Shown one piece after another: positions 1 to 12,700 of a stretch of 64,000 nt of DNA. The notes under the pieces were generated by a model. The model did not search any database. It saw nothing but the letters and a program-made list of their open reading frames with translations, and had not been told where the DNA came from. The position numbers and the translations under genes were made by a program. Position 1 is the first letter of the stretch. Every line of letters begins with the position of its first letter. Source of the DNA: Lineus longissimus (taxonomy: Eukaryota; Nemertea; Pilidiophora; Heteronemertea; Lineidae); the NCBI RefSeq assembly GCF_910592395.1, contig NC_088310.1:17121501-17185500 (forward strand). The letters run 5' to 3'.

Positions 1-754
1 CCGCTAATGTACTCTAGCAGACGAGGTGAGTTGAAAATCAGTGTATGGAGGTTATGAATAATTTTTTGCGATGTAGCGGCCTGGGCTCTTGCTAGATACA
101 ATTTACTATCCTTCAGATAATAACGCGATGGTTTTTGTCATTTATATGGCTATTTAATTACATTTTTAAACAAGTTTAGTAGGATACCATGTAATCGCTG
201 TCTTGTCAACGGTAGGCCGTCACATTCCCTATTCTTAATTTTTGTCGTGATTTTGGCAGATTTCTGCGGTGTGCGACAAGCCCACAAGCTTAAAGCGCAC
301 TCTCCGGGATGGTGTATGAGATACTGCTCGACGAGACCGTGCATTTTCGTCGACGTTTTCTCAAAAAAGTTGTGAAGAAACATTGCTCCAGAAATAGAGT
401 AAAATATTTGGCTAATTGAAGGCAATTCCCGCGTTTCGAAAGCAAAAACGATCAACTATTGGTAGTAAAGTTACATTTTAGATTGGGACTTGTGACTGTC
501 TGGGCCATATTTCGAGTGAAATGCGATGAATAATTTTTAATCATTGGACCATACAGCCCGTACACTTTCAGTGTGTTATATTACTAAACCAGTGTACAGT
601 AGTATCGCTAGACAACCGTACACTTTCATGAAGTCAAGATATTTTGCGCTGTATCTCAGTAATGCGAAATGCATATTCCTAGCTACTCGTCAGTCTTTAC
701 TGCTGACATTGCAGTACTTGCAGCCCTGCAAGAATGGCGTCAATTCGAAAAAAT
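1..754. other. Host flank without recognisable gene
   Basis: No ORF here resembles a known protein and no transposon ends were recognised. Short ORFs on both strands look like chance frames. The stretch ends at the target-site duplication of the non-LTR retrotransposon. Confidence 0.5.
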
Positions 755-766
755 GAAGTCTTTGAA
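755..766. repeat. 12-bp target-site duplication, left copy (non-LTR element)
   Basis: GAAGTCTTTGAA lies here and again at 20917-20928, immediately outside the two ends of the interrupted non-LTR retrotransposon. Variable-length direct repeats of this size are the usual product of target-primed reverse transcription. Confidence 0.8.
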
Positions 767-990
767 TAAGGTCAGGTCAGGTTAGCTACCTGCCACTGGT
801 AACCTGTAAGCCAGTGCCACCTGTCTCAGGTGGGTGACTAGTCACCCAGGGCGGATGAGCTCATCTAGAGCCAACGGCCATCTAGTTCTCCACTAACATA
901 GCCTAGTGGAAACTAGACACCCAGGCGACCAGACACACAAGTGACTTGTCGCCTTGGGCAGTGGAGAAAGTTCTCCGGGGGAGACTGGCC

Positions 991-1180
991 TCCTTAGCCT
1001 TGGCCGGCAACTAGTCTAGGAGATGGAAAACTCTGATATAAAACCCGGGCAGATGCCGCTCGATCAGCCTTGGCCGGCAAGGTATCTAGGAGAAGGAACA
1101 CTCCAAAAAACAAACCCGGGGAGATGTCACTCGTTAGCCTTGGCAGGCAAGAATCTAAAGCGGACAGGTGGAGCCCGAGA
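991..1180 (+). repeat. 70-bp tandem repeats in the LINE 5' region
   Basis: The core TGGCCGGCAA starts at 1001 and 1071, and as TGGCAGGCAA at 1141, so the period is exactly 70 bp with two full units and a partial third. Each unit continues with a CTAGGAGA-like block and, in the first two units, an AACCCGGG block. Tandem 5' monomers act as internal promoters in some LINEs; that role here is inference. Confidence 0.75.
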
Positions 1181-1295
1181 GCCCTGACAGGCAGTCCACC
1201 TAAGGGTAGAGGAACCCCATACAAAGCCTAACCACCGAAGACGGAGAACACCAGCCGACACGGCGTGGGAGAAATCGGGTGTCCACGCGTAGCAG

Positions 1296-4200
1296 ATGAT
1301 AACCATGCAACAAACCTTAGATCGATGTGGTGTCGTCATTATGGGTAAACGCCAGGTAACGACGATGCCGGGCCTCCAGCCTCGAGGGGGCCCGCCACCA
1401 GCTACTGGCACCTCTGTACCTCCCAATGTGACTGGGGGAGGGCAGAGTAAAGCTACTAGTCACAAGATGAAAATTATGCACTGGAATGCAGAAGGAGTAC
1501 GACGTAAGAAAACCGAACTGCAACACTTCCTCAAGGCCCACGAAGTCGATGTATGCTGCATCCAAGAAACGCATCTCAACAGTGCACACCGGTTCTCTAT
1601 CAGAGGATATGAATCCTACAGACAGGACAGAGAAAATCGCCCAAAGGGAGGGGTGCTTACACTTGTGAGAAACAACATCGCGTCAGCAGAAACCAGAAGA
1701 TCAGGAACAGCAGAAACCGAGTCGCTGACTGTAAGTCTAATCCTACCAAAGGATATCTTTACAGTATGTAATCTTTACTCACCAACTGACAAAGCAATGC
1801 TGAACGACATATCACCAGACTCAGAGGACTGTATCACTGTCGGAGACTTCAATAGCCACTCACCAAGTTGGGGATACCAGGACCTAGACTCAAAGGGTGA
1901 GGAGGTAGAAGAGTGGAAAACAGACAACCAGTTGGTCCTCATAAACCAGCCAGACGATGAACCGACCTTCTACTCAAGAGCCTGGAGATCGACTAACAGC
2001 CCTGACTTAGCCATAGCGACAGACAAGATACAGAAAATCACCCAAAGGGAAGTCTGCGAGCAGTTAGGTGGCAGCGATCACAAACCTATCATCTTGACCA
2101 TAGGCAAACAAGCAAAGCCAGAAGACCAGTATCTGCCGTCCAGCTGGAACTACAAGAAGGCCAACTGGCCTCTCTTCAAAACACTGACCAACAGGACAAC
2201 ACAGTCTCTCATACTCTCAAAGCGAAACGTTGACAGAAATGCAGCTGTCTTTAACTCCGCCATACTTGAAGCAGCAAAGCTTTCAATACCACGAGGGAGA
2301 CGTAAGGACTACAAGACGTATTGGAGTACTGCTCTGGACAACCTACACAAGCAACTGTGTGAAGCAAGAGAGATAATGGAGAATCACCCATCAGACCAAA
2401 ATGTCGCCAAACATAACCAAGCTAAAGCACTTTTCAACCGGGAAAAGTTGCAGCAAATGCGCACTAGCTGGAGTGAGAAAACTGCTTCCCTAAACATGGA
2501 GAAAGACTCACAAAAACTTTGGCAACTGACCAAAACTCTGAATGATGACAACTGGAAAAGAGCCAAAATCACTCTACAAACTGAGCGAGGCCTAGTGACT
2601 GGTAAAGCAGCTGCAAACGCCCTCGCTCACAGCTATCAACAGGAGAGTAAAACCAAAGTCACCAGGGAGAGAACAAAAGAGGTGAGAGAGAAAATGGAAG
2701 AAATCAAAGGGAAAACAACATCTAAGCCAGACGCATGCATGACTGAATCCATTTCCCTCCAAGAACTGGAATCAGCCCGAGGAAAACTAAAGATGAAGAA
2801 AGCCCCAGGCCCTGATGAGATTACCAATGAGATGCTAAAAAACCTCAGATCCGGAGCCAAGAACGTACTCCTCCAGATATTCAATCACAGCTGGAAAACT
2901 GGTCGAGTACCAACCAAGTGGAAAGAGGCCAACACCATCCTATACACAAGAAAGGCAAAGACAAGAAAAGCCCGAAGAGCTACAGACCTATAAGCCTACT
3001 TAGTTGTGTCGGTAAGCTGATAGAGCGAATCGTCAACAAAAGACTTATTTGGTATCTAGAGAGCAAATCACTCCTTAACCACACCCAGTCTGGATACAGG
3101 CAACACAGAAGCACTGAAGACCAGCTCGCCTACCTAGCACAAGACATCGAAAATGCTTTCCAGGAGAAGAAACACGTCATTGCTGTCTTCTTCGATCTTT
3201 CGAAGGCTTTTGACAAGGTCTGGAAAGAAGGGCTTCTCCTGAAGTTACTCGAGATAGGAATCCAAGGGAAAATGCACAACTGGCTACGAAACTTCCTTCA
3301 CAACCGCAGCGCAAGAGTGAAAATTGATGGTACCACCAGCAACCTCGTGAATTTGAGAGAAGGCGTTCCACAAGGAGGAGGTATCTCACCCACCCTCTTT
3401 TTGGTGTACATCGACACCATCACAGCATCCTTTGAAGAACACATTGGCAACACACTCCATGCAGACGACCTTGCAGCTTGGACTGCCTGCCGATATGTAT
3501 CAACAGCCATCAAGAGATCTCAGACCATGGTAAACCAAGTGGAACTCTGGGCGAAAAAGTGGTTCGTTGATGTCAACATTGCTGAGATGGCCAGCATCCT
3601 TTTCTCATTATCAACGAAGAAGGAAGAAATCAACCTTCACATGGGAACACAACCAATACCCCAAGTGGAATCAACTGTCTTCCTATGAGGAACCATAGAC
3701 AAGCGCCTGACATGGAACCCACACATCCAAGCAATCCAGGAAAAGGCTATCAAGAAATTATCACTGATGAAAAAGCTGGCAGGAACGACTTGGGGAGCCA
3801 CGACCAAAATCCTCAGACAAGTATATATAGGGGCAGTAAGACCAATCATGGAGTACGCCTCTGCCACATGGGTAACTGCATCTGACACTACCAAAGCAAA
3901 GCTGGACAAAGTGCAAAATATGGGCCTTAGAATCATCCTTGGAGGAATGCGAAGCACACCAATTACGGACATGGAGAAAACAGCTGCCATTCAACCCCTA
4001 GAGTTAAGAAGAGAATACAAGACTCTGACACAGGGAGAAAAAAGAAACCGGTTGAAGACCCATCCCCTACACCACGTGCTCCGAAAAGAACCGATGACGA
4101 GGCTGAAACGCAAGAGCATCAACACCATCACGAAGGCCCTGCAAAAGGAACACCAGGACATACTGGAAAGCGAACCTGATCTATGCGAAGACCTCACAAT

Positions 4201-4550
4201 CTCCAACTGGTCAAGGGAACGTAGTCTTCCAGAGATAGAGCTCCATGTTCCAAGCCTCGAGCAAAAAGGATCCGCAAGGCCAGAAGTCCGGAAGGCACTC
4301 ACCCTCGAGATGATAGACAGAAAGTATCCCCATAGTACCTGGACACACGTCTATACAGATGGCTCATCTCAGAATGCAGTTAGCAATGGAGGAAGTGGTG
4401 TTTTTATCAAACTTCAAGACAGAAGCTCCCACTCCATATCCGTACCATCCGACATTCTCTGCTCAAACTACAGAGCTGAGATGCAAGCCACAGACTATCT
4501 GATCACCACCCAAGAAGATGTAGGAGACAATCTCGTCCTGCTGACCGACT
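1296..4550 (+). pseudogene. LINE ORF: endonuclease, reverse transcriptase and start of RNase H (broken)
   Basis: Residues from about 58 start an endonuclease/exonuclease/phosphatase domain (MHWNAEGVRRKK, CIQETHLN, GDFNSHSPSWG, GGSDHKPI). Reverse transcriptase follows (KAPGPDEITNEMLK, RPISLLSCVGKLIERI, FDLSKAFDKVW, LREGVPQGGGISPTLF, HADDLAAW). RNase H begins near 4345 (HVYTDGSSQNA, NYRAEMQA, LVLLTD). Two breaks are visible: a frameshift near 2935-2945 and an in-frame TGA at 3686. The frame stops making RNase H sense at 4550, where the LTR element begins. The ATG at 1296 gives about 57 residues before the endonuclease; the ATG at 1467, just before it, is an alternative start. Confidence 0.85.
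4546..4550. repeat. 5-bp target duplication CGACT, left copy
   Basis: CGACT directly precedes the left LTR and is repeated at 20309-20313 directly after the right LTR. Removing the insert and one copy makes the RNase H reading frame continuous across the junction, which independently supports the boundaries. Confidence 0.9.
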
Positions 4551-4729
4551 TGCATTGTCAGGGCGGGGATTATACTCCGGGCCTCGTATCCCTGATATGC
4601 GTGGTGGTTTTAGGGCGGATTCCACAGAATATAACCGAAGACGAAACTCGTGGTACTTCTATCTTATTACTTCTCATGAAACTGGGCACAAAAACCCATA
4701 CAGTTGCGGTAGATGCTAAATACAATACA
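4551..4729 (-). repeat. LTR (3' LTR), 179 bp
   Basis: Starts TGCATTGT and ends ACAATACA. By eye it differs from the right copy at three positions (about 98% identity), indicating a fairly recent insertion. Confidence 0.9.
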
Positions 4730-4741
4730 TCATCCCCCTCG
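4730..4741 (-). other. Polypurine tract next to the 3' LTR
   Basis: Read on the minus strand the bases just before the LTR are GAGGGGGATGA, a purine run in the position where plus-strand DNA synthesis of an LTR element is primed. This agrees with the minus-strand orientation of gag-pol. Confidence 0.7.
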
Positions 4742-6021
4742 GATGAGCGTATGACTAGCTCCGGCCATACGCTAAAATTACAAAACAGAAATATTCAAAA
4801 TTATTTTGAACTACATAGTGTACCATGAACACTAAAGGTTTGAACGAACATATACATATGGCAACAGCAAGGCCTATGATATCGCTTTGGATGCAATAGA
4901 CGTTAGCCTAAATACCGGTACCCGGTAACATATATTTCCAAGTGTCGACGTTGAAAACGTTCATAAATGGTTTTAAACCTTCAACTTTAGGCCTAAACCT
5001 AAAACCAAGAAGCTAAATCGTCCCGCTAAATAAATCCGGGGCACAAACTGACCCAAGAAACGTATTACCAGGCAAGGTTATTATGCAGAAAAATACAGAC
5101 AGGTGAAATAGCATTAGTATAAAGGCCGGGTCTATTTGGTAAGCCGCTCGCCGAACAGGCATCTTTTTTTGTCCTGTTTGGAGAGCCGCTTGCCAAACAG
5201 CACTAAAAAGCCACCCTGTTCGGCAAGCCGGGCTTGCCAAACAGGGCAAAAATACTACCCTCTTTGGCGAGCCGGAGAGGTTACAACATGTTGGCCAATC
5301 AGAGAGCAGTGACGTCATATTCGAATTTATATACGCATATTTAACAATGGCCGACTTCCCGCTCTCGATTCAATTTCTGTTACTAAACTCGGGTTTTGGT
5401 CAATAATCTATGAAGAAGCATGTACATGTACATGACTGTATGGATTTACAAAAAAAGTCATAAACGTGATTTAACTGATAAGCATGTTAAATGCATTAGT
5501 GTGCATTTCTAAAGGCGTTTCACTGTAACTCCAGTGTTGCTGACCGTGTTGCCACGAATGATAATGAGCTCCTGGATGGTTGAATATGCATGAGTTCGGC
5601 TCTCCATCTAGGGCAGAAAAAAGGTGCTGTTTGGTGAGCCGGGCTTGCCAAATGGTCACTTCCTAGTATAAACAAACAGGTTCAGCATTATCAGATTATG
5701 ATATGAACACGTCATGAAAACAAAACACTGATTACTCACAAACACTTCTGTGGATTAAACACTGGATTTTGTATAAAAGACACATACTCGAAGGTATGAC
5801 AAAATTATAAAAATTACTTTGGTTTCCTCCAGTAATCTAAATATGATAAAGAACATCCAAAAATAAATGCTGCATGTAATAGATGCCTAGTACATGAATA
5901 AAATGGTTATCAAAATGAGAGGTTGTCCTCTGTCCTCAGAGGTTGTCCTCTGGCTATGAAAGAATCACTCCGAATCCTCACGAAATGAATAAATATAATG
6001 TCATCATATATATTGTCCATA
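4742..6021. other. Non-coding 3' part of the LTR element
   Basis: About 1.3 kb between the 3' LTR and the first nested transposon. No domain-bearing ORF is seen. It contains the cluster of imperfect palindromes at 5128-5280 and one more similar palindrome near 5626-5655. Confidence 0.6.
5128..5280. repeat. Cluster of 28-32 bp imperfect palindromes
   Basis: Four tandem units each read like CTGTTTGG-AAGCCGG-CTTGCCAAACAG or a degenerate form: near 5131-5158, 5174-5202, 5215-5247 and 5261-5282. The third is the most perfect (CCTGTTCGGCAAGCC followed by GGCTTGCCAAACAGG). A further isolated unit lies at 5626-5655. They could be protein-binding sites or structured RNA in the LTR element 3' region; the function is unknown. 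Confidence 0.7.
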
Positions 6022-6023
6022 TA

Positions 6024-8944
6024 CTGTCTTCTCCCACTTAACCGAGCGCGGCTGAATCGTAAAATGACTAAGTCCAAATGAATAGTCCGATTTTACTGGT
6101 GGCAGGCGAACATTAGAAAGAACAGCCACATCTGATAATTGACTCCCTTTTCGTGGGCAATGCCAATGCCTTCCACGTAAGTGGATAAAAGACATGAACA
6201 TTGACATGGGGTAGTCCTGTACTGAATGAATGAATACAATACAACTAGCGTCCTCATTTTATGCCTATAGTGTTAGTTGACCAGAAATTTCTAATCTAGG
6301 GTCTATAATAAAGCCAGCTTCATGGGTCTGCAGAATGTCCCAATAAAGAAGTCTTGCTGTCAACGAATAAATTAAAGAACAGATTTACTTCTCAATTTAC
6401 CATTCAATTTTATTATCTAAACGGGATTTACACGTCATCATCAAAAACATCATCATCCTCTTCTCCTTCCGAAAACTCAATCCCCTCAACAAACTGCTCA
6501 TGCTCATCATTTACCATCTATACCCCCTCCCCGACTTCGTCATCGTCCTCAGGAACTAGGCCACTGGCTCTCCAACTGTTCATAATCGTCTGTTGTGTGA
6601 CCCTTTCCCAGCCGAGGCTGATCATCCTGACCACATCCCGCCTGGTGATCCGCTCACAATGTCCTTGATCATCGGTGTGGCCGATTTTCCACACTTTCCA
6701 AATGGTCCTCAGGTGACACTTGAAGCTCCTGTTTACGGTTAAGTCCAAGGGCTGCAGCAGCGAAGTACATTGCCTGGAATGAAAGTGTCTGTCCCATTCT
6801 CTGCGGTGATTGCATCACGAAATTGCTGATTTCGATGCGCCGGATACCTGTCTAAAAGTAACAGGAACGTGGCCCCTGCTACAAATGGCACAATCAGGGC
6901 CTGCAACCACTCGATTAGCGATTGGTGTCGGGCCCAACCCTGTGGACTACCAGTTACCTGGAAAAATAAACAACAAGTATGAACATTTACATTACCTTTC
7001 TGAACAGTCAGACACGCACAATGTTTTGGTTCCATCCATGACAAACCTATAATAATTTTAGTCATAGAAGTTCTGATTTTCCTAAAAAATACTACCATTA
7101 ACTAGACTCACCGTCAATGACAACACTGATGACGTCAGGTACATGTCCTGTACTACAAGCACGGACTTGTATTCTATGCCAATACTCACTCGCACATTGT
7201 CTGGAGCATTCGCCTGAAGCTGCCGAATGACGTCACCATCTGGTGCCAAGCCTCTGAAGTTGACCTCGGCTCGTCCTTTTCGTCCGTCTGTCGTAACTAC
7301 TAGAGTCACCGTGCATCCAAGTTTCGGGTTACCTTGGGATGATCTAATGTCAACATTCTGAGACCCAGTCGCTTCCATTGTTGATCTTGGCACCATATCA
7401 AACAACACGAACGTCTCATTCAAGTTCATGATGACATCAAAATCAGCGTCTCTGATGAGGTCGGCAAAATCTCCCCGGTAGTCGGCAACCAAAGCCTGGG
7501 CGTTGTCAGGTAACCCCCTTGAATCTTTGGTCTTCCTTCGATAGCTGATTTGTTTCCTGAAATGGAATTTGCATATTGTTAAAATTCACCGCATACAATC
7601 CATTAAGGCCGAACCATGCAACAGCGGAATAAAACTCACCTTTCCATAAAGTTGCTAAGCCAATGTGCAGATGCATGGAAAAGGTATCGCAAGGGTCTCT
7701 GTTCTTGTCTTTCGGCCTTCGTTTCGTTCGGAAGCTCTGCCCACCATTGCCGAAATTCTCTTCCAGCTTGCCCTTTAATATCCTCACCGGAAACAGGGAA
7801 ACCAAGTCTTCGGCGCTCAAGGAACCAGGTGTTCAAATTGTTTTCCATTTCGGGCCAGTATGCTGAAATAAAAAAGCTAACACGTTTAACATCTTTGGAA
7901 ATATTGATTGCCGATAACCACAGGTATGAACGAAATGTTAGTCCTAGGAATAAAGGTCCCAGGAACAATAATACTGATATTGTTAAAGGCAATGGTCAGG
8001 GTCAGTCGCTTTGATGTATAGTGCGACTTATTCTTCTGTCCATGACACAGAAGCGGACTTATTCCGGTCGGTATAGGCCAACAAGGAAGGAAATTCATTT
8101 AGCGAGGAATATAATGCTTGTAGAAACACTACCTTGTGCATCAGTGCCGTGTTGCCGTTGTCTCATCCGTCTTCTATGGTCTTGAGTTGATCTATCTCGG
8201 AGGGCAAACAAGTCATCCTGTGTGCTTAACCAACGTCTAAATGTCTGCGGTGCTATGCGGTGGTGTCTAGCAAAGGATGTCGCAGTTTCAGCATGACGTA
8301 ATCCTATAGCATGCTCCAATTGGTATGTCTCGATAAGGTCAATCTTCTGATTGAGACTGTAGCTTTTCTGGTGCCTACGTGAACCAGGTACAGCCTGGTT
8401 AGCATCATCATCATCATCATCATCATCATCAGTAGTGGTATCAGGGTCAGGGCTGTCAACATCATCTCCATACTCCATTCCATACGTTAACATCATCAGG
8501 GTGCCTGCTAGGCCTACCCACAAAATACATCGCATTGCGTGCATCTTACCAGAAGAACGTGGTCAAAGCAAGATGGCAGACAACAATTATGACATTTGAC
8601 ACGAAAGTGCCCTTTATTGGCTTTTCCCCACAAGAAAACGATTCCATAATCGATTAGATAAAATAAATTCATTTGAAAGACTCTGGATTGGTCAACCATT
8701 TACATGGACTTACGTAACTTCAATAATCATCACCCTGACTGCAGGGATTACCAGCCCTGACCGCGACCAGACGTTATTGAATTGACAACATTTACAAGGT
8801 TGTCTTCCTATAACCATTGATCAATATAATTGGCTGTCATATTGAATGTTTGCAGCCCACCGGTAAAAACTACAGACTGCCATGTTTCTGGACTTAGTCA
8901 TTTTCGAGCCATTTCCTGGCGCTCGGTTAAGTGGGAGAAGACAG
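6024..8944 (-). mobile_element. Pogo/Tigger-like DNA transposon 1
   Basis: Inverted ends CTGTCTTCTCCCACTTAACC at 6024 and at 8944 (reverse strand), each flanked by TA (6022-6023 and 8945-8946), the target preference of the Tc1/mariner-pogo superfamily. The terminal repeats extend imperfectly for about 60 bp. It encodes one spliced DDE transposase on the minus strand and is nested in the 3' part of the LTR retrotransposon. Confidence 0.85.
6518..8544 (-). pseudogene. Pogo-like transposase, four exons, damaged
   Basis: Exons on the minus strand: 8544-8133, 7862-7640, 7556-7112 and 6957-6518, each joined by GT...AG and in phase. Exon 1 has an acidic stretch (poly-Asp) and a helix-turn-helix (YSLNQKIDLIETYQ ... 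FRRWLS). Exon 2 holds a CENP-B-like second helix-turn-helix (PVSGEDIKGQAGREF). Exons 3-4 carry the DDE-type domain (NETFVLFDM, LLLDRYPAHR, LLQPLDLTVNRSFK). The first catalytic acidic position reads Asn (NLNET) where the second copy in this window has Asp (NMDQT). A frameshift near 6770 lies just before LLQPLD. The start ATG is uncertain: 8544 or an internal Met nearer the acidic tract. Confidence 0.75.
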
Positions 8945-8946
8945 TA

Positions 8947-9732
8947 TGAGTAGAGTCCGCAAATGCTTATCAATGCCCGTTAGAAGTGGCCAGCAAAACA
9001 ATCCAGTCACAACCAGGTACAGAGAAGTCCTTGAAAGCATTATCACTTAATACTCGATAGTCCGTAGCACACATCGAAAATTCACAGAACCAACACATTC
9101 ACGAATAGCAGCATGATTAAAACAGTTTGCAGCACACAAGCTATGGTGGAAACCATTTAACACAGAGCAATAGGCCTAGTAGAAGAGGGAAAATACACTC
9201 AAAATTTCAATGTAACCTTTAATAGGTGGATATATTCAGGTGGTTAAGTTGTGGTATCAAGCTTAAGTGGCAAGATACAAGTACATGTTTACACCAAATC
9301 TAAATGAACCTGCAGGTTTTAAAATAAGCCAAACACTCGACTCATAACATGTACAAATACATCTTAAAACCAGACCTAAATTTTTAGTGCCTGTAGTGAT
9401 ACCATATAATCTGCCAAACAAATGTCACTATGTGGAAACTGACTGGTCATAATATACAGAAAAAAGAAGCTCACAACCAAACACTCACACACACAAAATT
9501 GGAGAATATGGCTGGTTGTGCATTATCAGAAGCCTGGCTTGACCCCAAATGGCAATGTTAGCCCTCCCTGACTCAGAAGAACCAGATTCACACAAGCACA
9601 CAATCAGACAGTCGCACGTCAGTGAAATGCATGACAGTCAACATTTACCCTCCTTGTCCAACCATTAGGCATATGCAACTAAACATCCAGGCAGTTGGAC
9701 ATACATGTAGCATAATATTGAGCGCAACTCAA
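8947..9732. other. Non-coding stretch between pol and transposon 1
   Basis: AT-rich sequence downstream of the integrase stop and inside the LTR element. No ORF with similarity and no repeats that I recognise; no envelope-like gene is present here. Confidence 0.55.
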
Positions 9733-12700
9733 CTACTTGAGTGACCAATTGTCCCTGTTTACCCCACGAGCAATCCTCAGCTTGTCACAATGAGCTCGGT
9801 AGGTTGTTCCAGCCAAATCAAGTTGCAGAGTAACAGTGAAATCTTCACCTACATGCTTTACTAGGTATGGTCCTCGCCATGGCACATGTTTGTCGCCTTT
9901 AAAAGATTTCCTTGGATTATACATGTAATACCAAACATAATCACCAGCTTTGAGGGACTGATATTTGGGAATTGAAGGCTCATACTGCTTCTTCTGGATT
10001 CTTTGTGATAACTGCAAGTTGTTACGCGCTATACTGTAGGCTTTCTGGAATCTATCCTCAAGTTGCCTGATATAAGATGGTACTGAAGTCTGTGTCTCAG
10101 CAGGCTTGGTGTATAAGAGATTCATGGGTAGCTTCATTTCCCTTGATGTCAACATATAATGTGGGGTCTCGCCTGTGCTGTTATGCACTGAAGATCGATA
10201 AGCCATCAAGAAGATGGGAAGCATGACATCCCAATCGCCAACTGATTCCTGGTGATCATAGGTGTAGGTTTTGATCATAGACTTCAAGATCTTGTTAAAG
10301 TTTTCTACCAATCCATTGGATTTAGGGTTGTATGGTGTTGTTAATGACTTGTCGATTCCAAGTTTTTGAAGCAATGAGGCGTACAAGTTGGAAATAAACT
10401 GGGGTCCTCTGTCAGAATGAAGAATATACATACAGCCAAACCGTGAAACAAGTTCTCTAATGATAGCATTGCAGACCTCTTCTGTTTCAACTGTCTTCAG
10501 CGGTGCAGCTTCAACCCATTTAGTGAAGTTGTCCTCCATCGTTAATACATATCTGGAACCACGGGGGGTTTGACGTAATGGTCCGATTATGTCAATTGAG
10601 ACACGCTCGAAGGCTTCACCAAATAGTTGTTGAGTGAGAGGTACTCTTTTCTTTTTATGGGGATACTTAATGGTGTTGCAAGTTTCACAGTGAGAGACAA
10701 ATCTTGTTACACCAGTCCTCCAGTTTACCCAATAGAAGTCTGCTTTCAGACGCTCTGCTGGCTTTTGGATCCCAAGATGACCGGAACATGGATCAGAATG
10801 CAACTTTTCGATAAGGCTGTGTCGTAATGTCCGTGGAACAACTAGCTGATTCCTGGTGGGTTTGTCTGGTACAATCAACTTCCGATACAATAATACCGTT
10901 TTCCAAAAACAAAGATCTCCAATGTTGTCTCAGGACTTTAACACCGAGGCTTTCCTTGGATATGGTTCGGTAATTCGGGTAGTCAGACCCACTCAACTTC
11001 AGCTGGACTATGGGTGATATATCCGGGTCAGAGAGCTGCAAATTGGAAATCTCAGACAAGGGAACTAAGTCTGTTACTGGTTGTTGACCTTGAACGACAT
11101 CTGCTTGTTTCTGATCTTGAATGGCCTTCCGTGATTGTGATCTAGTTGTTACTGCACAGTTTAGCATAAGTTTATCTACAGCTTCTTCTATGTTTTTATC
11201 AACATTCACTGTGTGATGGCAAGGGGGAATGTCTGGTGGTTGCTTTGGTTTATACCATCTTGGCTTTCCTTTGCTGGGTTGTCGATCAGTCTCGACCACT
11301 TCATCCTCTCGTCGACACTGAAGGCACTGCATCCGACTCATTGCATCAGCATTGGCATGGTGTCTGCCGGGCCTGTGCACTACATCAAAGGTGAACTGGG
11401 ACATAAAAAGTTGCCATCGCTGTATTTGCTCTTGTGCATCAGTCAACGTGAGCCTAGGCTAACTGCAGCATTGTCCGTTCTGATGAGGAACTTTCTGCCA
11501 TAAAGGTATGGTCGAAAATGCTGGATCGACTTGATTACAGCCAAGAATTCGCGCTTTGTGATGCAATAGTTTCTCTCAGCATCCGCCAGCAAATGGGAAT
11601 AATATCCAATGACAACTTCCTTCTTATCCTGAATTTGACTCAAGACTGATCCAACCCCTGTATTGGAGGCATCTGTGTCCAAGATGAAATCTCCTTTGGT
11701 AATATCTGGATAAGACAGTAGTGGAGCAGCAATGAGAGCTGCCTTCAGTCGTCTAAATGATATCGCATGCTTTTCAGTCCAAATAAGGGTGCTATTCTTC
11801 TTGAGGAGTTGATAGAGTGGAGAAGCTAGGTCAGACATGTTTCTGATAAATCGTCGATAGTAACTGACAAGGCCAAGAAATCGTTTGACTTCAGTCCTTA
11901 ACTTCGACCTTGGAACATTCCCTGGTGATGGCCAAAGTTCGACAGATGATACTTTGCTCACTAATGGTTCTATGCCTTTCTCTGAAAACCTGTGACCTAA
12001 GTATTCCAAGCTGGATTGGAAAAGAAAACACTTGCTGGGCTTCATCTTCAACCGGGCCTTCTGTAGACGCTGGAGAACCCGTTCAAAGTTATGGAGAGTT
12101 TCCTCAAAGGTCTTTCCAAAAACAAGAATATCATCAAGATACAGGAGGCACTTCTCCCACTGGAGTCCTCGGAGAACATTTTCCATCAGCCGTTGAAATG
12201 TAGCGGGAGCATTTGACATACCGAAAGCTAAAACTTTAAATTGGAACAAACCTTCTTTTGTCAAAAATACGCTTTTTTCGCGATCTTCGTTTGATTTTAA
12301 GGGTACCTGCCAGTAGCCACTCTGAGCAGAAGAAGCGACTACCATGGAGGGAGTCTATGCAGTCGTCAAATCTTGGTATCGGGTAGCTATCAGCTTTGGT
12401 GACAGAGTTCAACTTTCTAAAATCGATACAGAAACGACTAGTTCCATCCTTTTTAGATACTATCACTGGTGCGCTAGCCCAATGACTTTTAGAAGGCTCC
12501 ATGATTCCTCGCTCTAATCCGTCTCGAACGGCGGCCTTGATTTCCTGTTCCTTCTTGTAGCCTTGTCTCCGCAAGGGCAAGCGAAAAGGTCTATTAGTTC
12601 CTGTGTCAATCTCATGGCTGATCATATCTGTACATCCGAGGTCTGTTGGTGAAGTAGAGAAAGTTGAACTATACTTGATCAAAAGTGAGGCAAGCTGCTG

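Noticed and set aside
4551-4729. 179-bp repeat read as an independent MITE
   Set aside because: The second copy is in direct, not isolated, arrangement with matching CGACT duplications, a primer-binding-like site and a purine tract, so it is an LTR.
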